DNA of 64,000 nucleotides, taken from Apostichopus japonicus (lineage: Eukaryota; Echinodermata; Holothuroidea; Aspidochirotida; Stichopodidae). Shown in pieces: positions 12,236-22,945 of the stretch. The notes beneath the pieces were generated by a model. That model had not been told where the DNA came from. It worked only from the letters and a program-made list of their open reading frames with translations, and searched no databases. Made by a program: the position numbers and the translations under genes. The number at the start of each line of letters is the position of its first letter. The stretch's first letter is position 1. The stretch is from positions 4,796,001 through 4,860,000 of the forward strand of contig NC_092571.1 of assembly GCF_037975245.1 (NCBI RefSeq). Direction: 5' to 3'.

Positions 12236-14582
12236 CAGTACCGCCCAGATTAAATCGGCCGTGGCATCGTGTATCGTGACAAAATATGAGGAGACTCGAG
12301 GAGTCTATCGTGATATCGTTTCCATTACGCCTATAGCAAGTACCTAACGTAATGTCGGGCGTCGCATCTTGGTCGTAATATTGTGATGGTGTGTTTATCA
12401 TTTCACTGGCACTTTATACTATCGTAATGTTATCGTTATAGCGTGAATCATGTTGCAGAACGATCGATCGTTTCATCGTGATTTGAAAGAATTGGGGTAG
12501 GCTTCTTCCCGCAGTAGATGAAATCATCAATTCAACGCAATTTGCAATAGATTTATTGCAAATTCTGATCAAAAAGTTTGGTTTGCCAAAATTAAGTGTC
12601 AATCGACATACAAGTTTCATAATCGCAAAACTAGCATGATAGGACTAATGAACACACTGTAGGCCTACTCATCCAAACTCCTTCATACAAACCCCTTCTT
12701 TAAAAAAAAACAGCGGTCGCAAAATATTTTCTATTCGAACAAAACATTCGTTCTGAACTTCTTGTATGCAAGAATATTAGCCTAGGCTTTAATTGCACTA
12801 GCAAATCGTCCCAAATGTTACGATAGGGTTAATATGCATTGTAACGCTGAATATAGGCCTACAGTAGCTTTTTCACCGTCCGGCCATATGATATGCTCAA
12901 ATAAGCAGTTTCTTTTGCATAGCATCAGTAATCGATATGATCCTGATGGCAACCCGTATTGACACGCACATTAAAAATTATACAAAATAGGTCATTACTT
13001 CTGTTAGAAGCTTTTTTTTTTATTTAAATGTCATAAAGTCATTTAATTGCTTTTGGCCGGACAGTTTTGTATGGTAGCAACCTTATTTTCTGAAAGTACT
13101 AGATACGGTAAAGTTGATCACGAACCTCTTAAGAATTTTCCAATATTTTTGACCAATATGTTTTCGGACCAAATTTTTTTTAAGACGCATATTTTTTAGA
13201 CCAATATATTTTGATGACACAAATTTTTTTTACTCTAAAATTTTTGTTGACCAATTTTTTTCGGACAAGCACTATTTGGGTCATAAAAAACTTTGGGCCC
13301 TTTTATTTTTTGTTTCGTAAAAAAAATTTGGCGCATCCAAAAAAAATGAGTGCCCCCAAACAAATCAGGTCAGGAAAATTGTGGGTCCAAAAAAGTTGAT
13401 TCCACAAAAAAAAATTGGGTCCAAATAAAATTGAGTCCCCCCAAGAAAAATTTGGCCGGAAAAAGTCCCCCCTAAAAAATTGGGTTGGAAAAAAATGAGT
13501 CCCCCCTAATAAATAGTTAGTGAGACAAAATTTGGGTCTAACAAAGTTGATTTCACAAAGAAAATTTGGGTCCAAAAAAATTGAGTCCCCCCAAAAAAAT
13601 AACTTAAGCCAGACGAAATTTGGGTCCAAAAAAAAATGAGTCCCCCAAAAAATTAGTCAGACAGAATTTGGGTCTAACAAAATTGAGCCCCCCCCCAGAA
13701 AAAAATTGGGTTAAAAAAGTTAGAGTCCAAAAAAATTGTCGGAACTGAAAGAGACGTCGGAACATAGAGACGTCGGAACATAGGGTATGTCACCCTTCTT
13801 AATACATTGAGAAATTACTAGTCAAAAATATTTTCTGAAGAAAAACCGTACGATATATTGCACAAATATTGATGCTTAGATAAGTGCTTCCTCACAATCA
13901 ACGAGCCGCCCCGAAATTCACTCCGCTTACGTAAAACTTCTATATATATAACACGTGGAAAAACACGAGTTTTTACACACATAATTCCCATTGACATTGT
14001 TTACGGAACATAAGTAGGTCAACAACATTCGAACTTGGCAACTTGCCCGAGTTCATTGCACCGTGGGAACGACACAACAAATTGTACATGATTGTACATT
14101 TTCCCGCCATCTGGACACCCGAGTGTAACTTTTGATGTAATATGCAAATTATTAATGGTACTGTGCGGTTAAAACTTAACCTATTGCGACACATACAAAT
14201 TTTGGGAAGTTGTTGTAGATGTTACTTTTGTATCAAATGTAAAGTACTGTATGGTACTATAATTTATAAAAGACGCTTTTCCTCAGGTGGTAGGGAAAAG
14301 GGGTGTTTCGGTGAACTCGATCTCTTTGTATAGTATTTGGATACTTAAAATGACCATGTACTGTACATGCAGTTTCAGTTCTATTTAGTAAGCTGTACTT
14401 CGCATTTTTATCCTTTGTGGATCTTTATTGGAATAAATACGAAATGTATTTTTTGACGCCAGTATTTAACGATAAGCATTTTTTAAATTTACAGTAGTCA
14501 GGTTTCATGATAGAAAACGATAGAAAAAGATAAGGGCATCACGATACACGATGCCACGGACGATTTAATCTGGACGGTACTG
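12236..14582. mobile_element. Tc1/mariner-like non-autonomous element (2347 bp)
   Basis: Terminal inverted repeats of about 45 bp: left CAGTACCGCCCAGATTAAAT, right its reverse complement with few mismatches (...TTTAATCTGGACGGTACTG), both continuing into GGCATCGTGTATCGTGA. TA flanks both ends (12234-12235, 14583-14584), the Tc1/mariner target. It interrupts a 43-bp tandem array. No DDE transposase frame was seen. The interior contains a second element (13133-13794). Confidence 0.88.
13133..13794. mobile_element. Low-complexity element nested in Tc1-like element (662 bp)
   Basis: A/T-rich block of degenerate units such as GGTCCAAAAAAATTGAGTCC, ending GACGTCGGAACATAG..GTATGTCACC at 13794. Near-matching 8-mers flank it: CCTCTTAA (13125-13132) and CTTCTTAA (13795-13802). 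Length and right end match the element at 60347-61012 (666 bp). The left end lacks the CTATGTTCCGAC inverted repeat, so it is diverged or rearranged there. Frames inside are repeat artefacts. Confidence 0.8.
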
Positions 14583-14790
14583 TAGCCTTATTATTATATT
14601 ACTTATGGTGATAGCCTCTCCTAGTTCAGTGAAAGTGATTATTACTTAAGGTGATAGCCTCTCCTAGTTCAGGGAAAGTGATTATTATTTATGGTCATAG
14701 CCTCTCCTAGTTCAGGGAAAGTGATTATGACTTATGGTGATAGCCTCTCCTTGTTCAGTGAAAGTGGTAAGTACTTAATAATTTAATTTA
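14583..14790. repeat. 43-bp tandem repeat, right part
   Basis: Four more copies of the 43-bp unit; ATAGCC recurs at 14611, 14654, 14697 and 14740. Continues the array at 12147-12235. Confidence 0.93.
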
Positions 14791-14893
14791 TTGAAATATG
14801 AAAAATTTAAAAAGTATATATGTTGATGTTGGAATGTAGAGAGTAGTCTCCTCTGGTGCGCTAACTCTCTTAAAATATTTCTCTTTATCTCAG

Positions 14894-14969
14894 ACAACTA
14901 CGATGATGACTTCTCTGATTCCACTGACTTTGAAGAGGTTGGGGAAGGTGGACAGGTGGAAGCAACAAT
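14894..14969 (+). CDS. AFAP1-like exon 2 (acidic patch before PH1)
   Basis: Exon of 76 nt after a TATCTCAG acceptor, ending at a GTAAG donor. It enters with two bases of a split codon and leaves with two. It encodes an acidic segment that reads DNYDDDFSDSTDFEE followed by a Gly/Val-rich piece (VGEGGQVEAT). The last two bases join the first base of the next exon to make Ile. AFAP-family proteins have such a Tyr/Asp/Glu-rich segment just ahead of PH1. Confidence 0.8.
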
Positions 14970-15308
14970 GTAAGATAGTTTTAAATAAATCTGGACCAGT
15001 ACTTTGGAGATAAAACTAAGGAGTGTTGGGGTGATCCTGCAGTGGTAGTGTTAGATGCTCTAAATCATGGAGTCATAAAGTTGCCTAACTTATACTATTC
15101 AGAGTAGAAGTTAGTTGTCCGTTCAATTAGAGCAATTAAATTAATTATCATGAGGAAGGATTTCTTAACCTTTACTTTGGTGAAAATGTCTAGAACACAA
15201 GTGAAATGGTTCAACACATTGTGGTTGATTATTCAAACCTTGTTCCTTTTCTAAAGTACACTGCTTTTCTGGTTATAGAAAGCACTCTTCCTCTTTCTTT
15301 TCATGCAG

Positions 15309-15657
15309 CCAACCCAAACAGAAGAAAAGCAAGTTTGAACTGTTTCAAGAGCAGTACGCTGAGGATGCACAGGTTGATATGATTGGAGAACTATTCTACT
15401 GTAACATGTCTGCGACAATATCAAAAAGACTCATCAACAAATGGGTCAAGAAATACTGTGTGGCAAGAGACATGCATCTGCTGTGTCACAATGCACCAAA
15501 GAAGAAGAGCAGCACGGATATTCCACTACCAGGGCACACAGTTAAACTAATGGCCAGGAGTTCTGGCAAGAAGAATGTCTTGGTCATCAGCCATCCCAGC
15601 AAGGGTGATCAATTGTTCAGCTGTAGGAGTAAAGAAGAGGCAGAGAGATGGCTAGAG
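15309..15657 (+). CDS. AFAP1-like exon 3 (most of PH domain 1)
   Basis: The longest and clearest exon (349 nt), with a CATGCAG acceptor and GTAATT donor. After a basic lead-in (QPKQKKSKFELF) it encodes nearly all of the first PH domain. Visible hallmarks are the strand 1-2 pattern with INKWVKKYCVARD, then LLCHNAPKKKSST, the DIPLPGHTV strand, and the C-terminal helix EEAERWLEV with the conserved PH tryptophan. AFAP1 has closely parallel text at the same place (basic W-x-K-x-LCV, ELPLQG and QAEQWLKVI elements). PH1 of AFAP1 is known to bind PKC and help filament cross-linking; lipid binding here is not predictable. The upstream ATG at 15379 is internal, not a start. Confidence 0.93.
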
Positions 15658-16848
15658 GTAATTATTTGCTGTATTACATATCATATAAATGAAAACCATG
15701 GGTATGTCAGGTGGACTACTCTGCTCCACGGCAACCAACTCATGAATTTAAATTAAGTCAGGTATTAAACGTGAATAATATGTAACATCCTCCACACTAG
15801 TAAACCTCTTCATGAATGTTTGCTAATAAGTCATTAAAGTTACATATTTTCTTTCGAGTTTGAAAGGTGATGCCAAACAGATATTACTGCTGATGGTCAT
15901 GAGCAATTCAAGGCAGAATCATGCAGGTTTCCAATGCTTATACCACTCTATACTGTCCTCTCATGTCATGCTTCAAAGTGCTCATACTGACAGTATAAAC
16001 AGTTCCTAACTTTAATTTGATAGAAACATGATATCCATATTGCTCATACTGTCAGTAAAACTGCTTTGAAGGTTTGACATCAAAGTACAGTTTATAAAAC
16101 TTGTCCCAACTGGGTGGAAAAAATGTTAGGGAAGCTTCACATGGACACTTCACAATCATTGCCATGAGATCATTGCCATGGGATCATTGCTAGTATAGCA
16201 ATTTATCGATAATGAGTCACTCTTGGGCGCAGATGCTTGTGAGTATCTTGAGACAGATATATTCACTACTTGAACTACTCAGCACTGATCTGATGATACC
16301 ACAATAGGGAGCTTGCACAGTTCCATTGTTAGCTGCACTATTGTGCGACAAGGCAGTGATGATAGCTACATTTCAAGGGTTTCCAAAATGTTTCTAAAAT
16401 GGGATTTTTCAATCTGTGGTATTTCTGTGGTGGTTTTGTTTTGTTTGTCAAACGTTTGCATTCTACACGAAAAGTTTGTGGTAGAAGAGAGTAAAAAGGG
16501 TGAACTTGTGCAGAAAAGTGAGTTCAGGATTGTTTAAATCAAGTGCTGTTTATAAGGTACACCCACGGAAAGATCTTGATAGCACATTGAGAATGATTTT
16601 CTCGTTCTAATGGCAGTTCATGTATCTTCACATATGCCACTGCTTCATGTATAGGAATCGCAATTGCAATGCTCTGCTGGTCACTACTTGGATCAACTGT
16701 TTGCAAACAAAACAAAGCCATTCAGCTTTAGACTTGGCTTTAGACACATATTGAGTTGTTATGTGGTGTACGTCTGTGTTCAGTTCTACAGAGCCGATAT
16801 AGTTAAGTATGCGACTGTAGTTAATCTATTCTTTCTAATCCACTTCAG
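15658..16848. other. Intron, nothing seen
   Basis: Intron between exons 3 and 4. Only a small duplication (GATCATTGCCATGGGATCAT-like) near 16155-16190. Confidence 0.6.
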
Positions 16849-16966
16849 GTTTTACAAGATTATGCCACGATGGGTCATGAAATAGTTCCAAACTCAGGTT
16901 ACGTAAATACAGTTGAGAGTCCAAATGCCACCAAGACCAAGGAAAAAGACAAAGATAAAAAGAAAC
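16849..16966 (+). CDS. AFAP1-like exon 4 (end of PH1, polybasic linker)
   Basis: Exon of 118 nt: CACTTCAG acceptor, GTAAGT donor, phase 0 in and phase 1 out. It starts with VLQDYA, which completes the PH1 terminal helix begun in exon 3 (RWLE-VLQDYA). It then encodes a short linker (MGHEIVPNSGYVNTVES) and a Lys/Asp run that continues in exon 5. The tail of the intron that follows contains a long TA microsatellite (17082-17157). Confidence 0.88.
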
Positions 16967-17076
16967 GTAAGTGTTTTGTAATAAATTCAATAATGCAAGT
17001 GATAGGCTGCCTTACAGTTTATAGAAAAGCATGTGCAAATAAAATAGGATTTTTACTGGTTTTAATGAAAAATATG

Positions 17077-17081
<5 letters not shown>

Positions 17082-17157
<76 letters not shown>
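17082..17157. repeat. TA dinucleotide microsatellite
   Basis: About 38 uninterrupted TA units in the intron after exon 4. Confidence 0.98.
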
Positions 17158-17161
<4 letters not shown>

Positions 17162-17511
17162 GATGTTTGTTCAATATCCATGTTGTGATTTGTGTATTTG
17201 CATACAGCAGGTGTAGAATACTTATTGTAGGGATTCTTTTATTGAAGTATGTGTTGTGAGGTAAGTGTGCATGTGTGTATGAAACAAACTGAAAGTGTAA
17301 GGTCTTTGTGCTGGTAATTTATCTTTCCCTAGATTTTACAGAGAGAGTTTAGTCAAGTGTTAGGTTGATTAATAATTATTCCGATTTCACCATCAGTTGA
17401 TCAGTATTTTTGTCTGCTTATGTTAAAATGATTCAATGCAGTTTATAATCTGACCTAATGTACTTTATTAATTTTCATCTGGTCTGAACATTGAATACTT
17501 TTTGTTTGCAG

Positions 17512-17589
17512 AGAAAAAGAAGGACAAGAAGAAAGAGAAAGTGCTTGTTGTACCTGAATTATCATATGATGATAACGGGGTGTTAGTAG
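17512..17589 (+). CDS. AFAP1-like exon 5 (basic linker to PH2)
   Basis: Exon of 78 nt with a TTTGCAG acceptor and GTAAAG donor, phase 1 to phase 1. It continues the lysine-rich stretch (KKKDKKKEK), then encodes VLVVPELSYDDNGVLVG, the first strand region leading into PH2. AFAP1 has a comparable lysine-rich block just before PH2. The reading frame continuing past 17589 is intronic and runs into minisatellite sequence. Confidence 0.87.
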
Positions 17590-17654
17590 GTAAAGCTGTT
17601 CTCACTATTACTTCCTGTCTGAGCGTGGCAACCTTTGTTACTCACAGTAGTTGT

Positions 17655-17935
17655 CTAATTATTGGTACTAAAGTGGATATTAACACCAGTATGAGTGGTG
17701 GTACCTGTCTGAGTATGGGTACCAGGTTTGGTATGAGTACCATTGTAAGAATTGATACCTGTCTGAGTATGGGTACCAGGTTTGGTATGAGTACCATTGT
17801 AAGAATTGATACCTGTCTGAGTATGGCAACCTGTGTGAGTCAATGTAATACTACTGGTAACAAGATAGATATGAGTACTGAGTACCAATGTAAGCCATGG
17901 TACTATTCTGTTCATGAGTACCAGGGTGGTTATGG
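17655..17935. repeat. 54-bp and degenerate GAGTACCA repeats
   Basis: Two full 54-bp units start at 17704 and 17758, with a partial third at 17812 (CCTGTCTGAGTATGGGTACC). Weaker relatives of the ATGAGTACCA theme continue to about 17935 and again at 18570-18920. Confidence 0.85.
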
Positions 17936-17937
17936 GT

Positions 17938-18345
17938 TCAGGCACGGGCAAAACAGAACGGCCATGTAGAAGTAACTAAGGAGAACATCGCTGACCGTGG
18001 AATCAGGCACGGGCAAAACAGAACGGCCATGTAGAAGTAACTAAGTAGAACATCGCTGACCTTGTATCAGGCACGGGCAAAACAGAACGGCCATGTAGAA
18101 GTAACTAAGGAGAACATCGCTGACCGTGGAATCAGGCACGGGCAAAACAGAACGGCCATGTAGAAGTAACTAAGGAGAACATCGCTGACCGTGGAATCAG
18201 GCACGGGCAAAACAGAACGGCCATGTAGAAGTAACTAAGTAGAACATCGCTGACCTTGGAATCAGGCACGGGCAAAACAGAACGGCCATTTAGAAGTAAC
18301 TAAGTAGAACATCGCTGACCGTGGAATCAGGCACGGGCAAACGAG
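17938..18345. repeat. 65-bp tandem repeat, about 6 copies
   Basis: GGCACGGGCAAAACAGAACG recurs at 17941, 18006, 18070, 18135, 18200, 18265 and (truncated) 18330, period 64-65 bp. GC content is clearly higher than in neighbouring arrays, suggesting a different origin. Confidence 0.95.
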
Positions 18346-18930
18346 TACAGCAATCTCAAAGTCTAATTGAACGGCTTTGACAGATAACGAAAAGATAGAC
18401 AAACATATATAGTAAAGAGAAGACTTGTCTTGTTAGGCAAAGTGAAGAACTAACGTAAGGCTACTGCCAAAGAGGAGCTAGCATGGCGTAGCGATTACGT
18501 AACAGGTTGTATTAATACATTCCTAAGGCACAATCAATTAGACTTCACTATGTACGACAGTTGTACATTCCTTGAATAGAATGCACAGACGATATAACAG
18601 AATGAGTGCCAGTGTCGATATGGATACTTATGTCAGCCATGATATCATTCTGAGTATGGTTAACACAGTTGGGAGAGATACCAGTGTGAAACGGTACCAG
18701 TGTTACTCTGCTCTTACTGTGAGCATGGATGCCAATGTAATTATTATGAATGTACAGTGCAAGTATAGGTACCAGTGGGAGTGTGGTGTGGGTATCAATT
18801 GAGGTATTGTGCTGCTTTTACTGTGGTACCACTGTGGATACCAATGAGAGTATACATATTGTGACTGTAATACCATGGTGAAGCTGTATTATGGATATCA
18901 ATGTGAATGAGAAATCAGTAAATCAGTGGA
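18346..18930. other. Intron, degenerate repeat
   Basis: Unique sequence to about 18570, then diverged ATGAGTACCAGTGTG-like units. No exon. Confidence 0.55.
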
Positions 18931-18931
18931 C

Positions 18932-19300
18932 CCATTGTAGCTATGGAAACTAAGATAGGTTAAGGATACCAATGTGGGCATGAGCATCAGTGTGTCTATT
19001 TTACTAATGTGGATATAGGTACCATTGTAGCTATGGAAACTAAGATAGGTAAGGATACCAATGTGGGTATGAGCATCAGTGTGTCTATTTTACTAATGTG
19101 GATATAGGTACCATTGTAGCTATGGAAACTAAGATAGGTAAGGATACCAATGTGGGTATGAGCATCAGTGTGTCTATTTAACTAATGTGGATATAGGTAC
19201 CATTGTAGCTATGGAAACTAAGATAGGTTATGATACCAATGTGGGTATGAGCATCAGTGTGTCTATTTTACTAATGTGGATATAGGTACCATTGTGGATG
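18932..19300. repeat. 89-bp tandem repeat, about 4 copies
   Basis: ACCATTGTAGCTATGGAAAC recurs at 19021, 19110 and 19199 with a partial earlier unit near 18935. Each unit also has CCAATGTGGGTATGAGCATC. Confidence 0.95.
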
Positions 19301-19470
19301 GGGTACTGCCTGTGATTATGAGTACTAGCATGAACATGAATACAACGGTCTATGAGAATATATGTTTATTTGTAAATGTTTCAAACGTAACTATTTGTTG
19401 GCCCATGTAGACTTGGTGATACTTGCACAGAGAGTTAATTTTGTCTCATGTTCTGTTTGGATGTTTTCAG

Positions 19471-19694
19471 GTAATGTCAACTTGTACGGAATCCACTTTG
19501 GAGAGCCAAAATGGAAGAAATACTGGATTTCTATCAAGGAACATACATTCAACTGTCATCTTGAAGAAAATGGAATAATCCTCTTCAGTTTTGACCTGAG
19601 AAAGACCACCATTGACTTAGCTGACGACAAGGAATCTAAAGACAAAACAACACTAAAGATCGGAGATGGAGAAGAGACCTATGTATTGATTGAG
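19471..19694 (+). CDS. AFAP1-like exon 6 (core of PH domain 2)
   Basis: Exon of 224 nt: TGTTTTCAG acceptor, GTCAGT donor, phase 1 in and phase 0 out. It encodes the beta-barrel of the second PH domain: NLYGIHFGEPKWKKYWISIK (the W-x-x-Y-W strand pair of PH folds), then IILFSFDLRKTTIDLADD and a lysine/threonine strand, ending YVLIE. AFAP1 PH2 has the same layout (short strand, R-W-R-E-R-W, then HKDRT and the PLRGCEV strand). The PH2 terminal helix is in exon 7. Confidence 0.92.
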
Positions 19695-19959
19695 GTCAGT
19701 AGTAAATGACCTTGTTTACCTGAGTGGGATATTCTCGGTGGTTGGAGGAATAAACAGTAAATCATTTCTTTATCCAAGCATTCCTATCATGTGTGAATCT
19801 GGAAGGAGAGGACAGTTATATCACATATTATTACAGCTAGAAACAAGTACTTCATTATTTCAGTGTTGTGATGTAAACATTACTACTGAGCAGACTCAAA
19901 GATAACAACATCACTAACTTTATTAACTTGGTGTGTAGAAGTACCACATTGAGTACAGG

Positions 19960-20620
19960 TAGCTTATTGTTTCTTGTGGAGGTCAAAGGTCATTAGGGGT
20001 CACCAGTGGTCAAATTGTGAAAACCTTGTAAACATGATATCACAAGAAGGGAAGCTTGGGCAGATCTCACACGTACTATGAAGGTGTATAACATTGAGTA
20101 AAAGAAGTTCAATTTGGTGGAGTTCAAAGGTCATTTGGGGACAACAGGTGAAATCGTGAAAGCCTTGTAAACATGTTATTGCAAGAAGGGAACTTTTGAA
20201 ATATCTCATTTAGTTGTAGATGTACCATATCATATTTAAGGAGCCTATCATTGCAGTTGGTGGAGATCAAAGTTCATTTGAAGTCAACAAACGTCAAACA
20301 TTTACTTCCCTCCCCTCTTACCTGTCTCTCTACACTAACGCACCTACCTAAACATAATATGGCAAAGGAAGCTTGGATAGATCGCATATTTGGTATGTAA
20401 TTGTACCACATTGAGTACAAGAAGCCCCATTGAGTACAAGATGCCTAATGTTTTGGGCGGTGGTCAATGGTCGTTTGAGTTCACCAGGAGTCAAATTGTG
20501 AAAATGTTTTACACTATATTTCAACAAGGACAGATGTCATATTTAGTATGTTGCAATATCCATAACATTTAGTACAAGAAGCCTGTTGTTGAGGTCAAAT
20601 GGTCATTTCAGGGGAGCCTG
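19960..20620. repeat. Dispersed GGTCAAAGGTCA repeat, about 5 units
   Basis: Units of roughly 120-140 bp sharing ACATTGAGTACAAGAAG, GTGGAGGTCAAAGGTCATT, a GGGGTCACCAG piece and AAACATGATAT. Perfect AGGTCAAAGGTCA at 19980-19992. Same orientation as the host gene. Confidence 0.85.
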
Positions 20621-20995
20621 TGTCATTTCACACTGCTTTTCACTTTATTACTTAGATCAAGTATTTTTGTACACCCTCACTATACATTTCGTCAGATTCA
20701 TGAAGAAAACTGCTCATGTTACATCATCGAAACCACAATGCATTATTACAGTCTGGTTATATTTTGTTATCGTTCTTATAAATTGCTGTATGTGTGAGTA
20801 TATGAATTTCCTTTATTGAGAAATAAAGTTTACTTACTTACTGAACTTGTGCAACTTTTTTAATCAGTTGATATTTATATCTACAATACACATTACCGTG
20901 ACCCTTGCCTTACTAATTATTTCATGCCTGGGAATTTGCCTTTAATTGTTTAGCCATAAGATAAAGAAATCATACTGATTTTTTTTTTCATTCAG

Positions 20996-21151
20996 CCTCT
21001 CAATATGATTGACAACGGTAAACTTCTCAAAAGCCTAATGTCAGGAATCACAGCAGGAGCAGATCCAGAAGTACGTCAAAAACAGAGTGGCCTTGTGTCA
21101 AGGCTGATGGAAGCATTTGAGGAATCACAGCAAGAACCATCATTTTATGAG
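20996..21151 (+). CDS. AFAP1-like exon 7 (PH2 terminal helix and beyond)
   Basis: Exon of 156 nt (52 codons), phase 0 at both ends, after a T-rich tract and TTCAG, with a GTAAAT donor. It starts PLNMIDNGKLLKSLMSGITA, the position of the C-terminal PH helix (AFAP1: S-S-E-D-M-G-R-W-I-G-I-L). A leucine stands where PH domains usually have a tryptophan. It continues with an acidic/Gln segment: ADPEVRQKQSG, then LVSRLMEAFEESQQEPSFYE. Confidence 0.87.
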
Positions 21152-21489
21152 GTAAATTCAGTAGTATTAATAGGTTTTGTTTTATATTTGTTCAGAGCTA
21201 AATGATATGTGATTTTGTAAATAGCACTGGTGGTTTATGATCACCTGTGTTGTGTGTTCAGATAGCCATTGTGTATGATAACCAAGTAGGATGGCATTTG
21301 TTATCTTAGTCATTACTCAGATTACAGTTCAAGTGTAATTTATGAATTTTTTGTTGCAGGATCATTTGGTTGGTCATGTTTAAACATAGATAACCACTGA
21401 CGTCACAGATTTGCTTTTTGTCTCGATAACATCTATAGTTTAAAGTTTGTTAGATAGTCCTTCAGGGTGGCAAGTTTAATGTCATGAAA

Positions 21490-21990
21490 AGAAAGGAACA
21501 CAGTATTCAAGCAGTATACACAATGCTGTAAGTAATCCTTCAGTGTACACAATGGTGTAAGGACTCCTTCCGTATACACAATGTTGTAAGGACTCCTTCA
21601 GTATACACAATGCTGTAAGTAATCCTTCAGTGTACACAATGGTGTAAGGACTCCTTCGGTATACACAATGTTGTAAGGACTCCTTCAGTATACACAATGC
21701 TGTAAGTAATCCTTCAGTATACACAATGTTGTAAGGATTCCCTCAGTATATACAATGTTGTAAGGATTCCCTCAGTATATACAATGTTGTATGGATTCCT
21801 TGAGTGTTAAGAAGGATAACTAACATAGTATTACAAGCAGTATACACAATGTTGTAAGGATTCCCTCAGTATACACACTGGTGTAAGGATTCCCTCAGTA
21901 TATACAATGTTGTAAGGATTCCCTTAGTGTTAAGTAGGATAACTAACATAGTATTACCAGCAGTATACACAATGTTGTAAGGATTCCCTT
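21490..21990. repeat. Composite minisatellite (about 28-30 bp units)
   Basis: Units like GTATACACAATGTTGTAAGG plus ACTCCTTCA or ATTCCCTCA; some are joined into longer blocks with GGATAACTAACATAGTATTA. A three-unit block (21516-21600) repeats at about 21601-21690. Confidence 0.93.
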
Positions 21991-21994
21991 AGTG

Positions 21995-22770
21995 TTAGGT
22001 AGGATAAATTGCCATAGTATTGCTTCGTAAGAGTTCATGGTTTCTATACAGGACTTAACTACATTAGAAATATGGAGAGTTAGGAGGAATGGTAGAGCCC
22101 ATTCAATACAGATTCTAACAAAAATTACAGGGAGAGACCAATATATGATACAAGGAATGCATCTCTACATAAATATACAGAACCTTAGTGAAAACAAAAT
22201 ACAAACATTTCTTGATATAATAATGCATCATTTTGATCAGCAAAGAATTTTAAATGAGAGAAAATGTGGAAGTGAAAAGAGTGATAGATCACTCCATCCA
22301 GTAGTGTATCTTAATATTAACAAAACAGATATATATTACCAGCAATAGAGTGTTAAAGGGATGTGGCAACCAGTCAAAGAAGACTGTTTACAGAGTTGAT
22401 ATTACAGCTGTAAGTGTTAGATCTGTCAACCTAGCTACATGACTTAAAGCTTACATGATTGTCTATATACAGCTGCATAGAAAGCAAAACAACACTGTGC
22501 TAGTAGCAATACAAATATTTGCAATCAAGGTCTTCTTTCAAGAAATGTTTGTTTAAAGAATTTGTTCTTTTTCAGAGTATTCCTAGAAAAAGATATTTCA
22601 CTGGAGTGACATCGTCATGAAATCACATGTTGCTTGGGTAATGACATAATTGCATCACATGATCACAGTTATGATGTAAAAGGACTCTCTCCTGAGTAAA
22701 TTACAGATAAGATTATATTGCTTACTGCAACATCATCTTTGAAGAAGATTAAATCTGCTGTTAGTCTGTA
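21995..22770. other. Intron with an unassigned open frame
   Basis: A 103-codon frame lies at 22037-22348 (+). A CTATACAG acceptor at 22051 would put it in phase with exon 7, but it has no donor, no family resemblance and ends at a stop. See findings. Confidence 0.4.
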
Positions 22771-22945
22771 CATCATGCAATAGTGGGTATCTTGGTAAGC
22801 TGTCACTTGTAACCATGCAATAGTGGGTATACTGGTAAGCTAGCTGTCACCAGTAACCATGCAATAATGGGTATACTGGTAAGCTGTCAGCAGTAACCAT
22901 GCAATAATGGGTATACTGGTAAGCTGTCACCAGTAACCATGGACT
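22771..22945. repeat. About 41-bp tandem repeat, 4 copies
   Basis: ACCATGCAATAGTGGGTATA followed by CTGGTAAGCTGTCACCAGTA recurs four times with small indels. Confidence 0.92.

Noticed and set aside
13211-13629. Phe/Asn/Pro-rich frames in the low-complexity element
   Set aside because: They come from GGACCAAATTTTTTT-type units, differ in frame between copies and show no known domain.
15379-15756. Using the ATG at 15379 as the gene start
   Set aside because: It lies inside PH1, and the open frame with family resemblance extends upstream to the acceptor at 15308.
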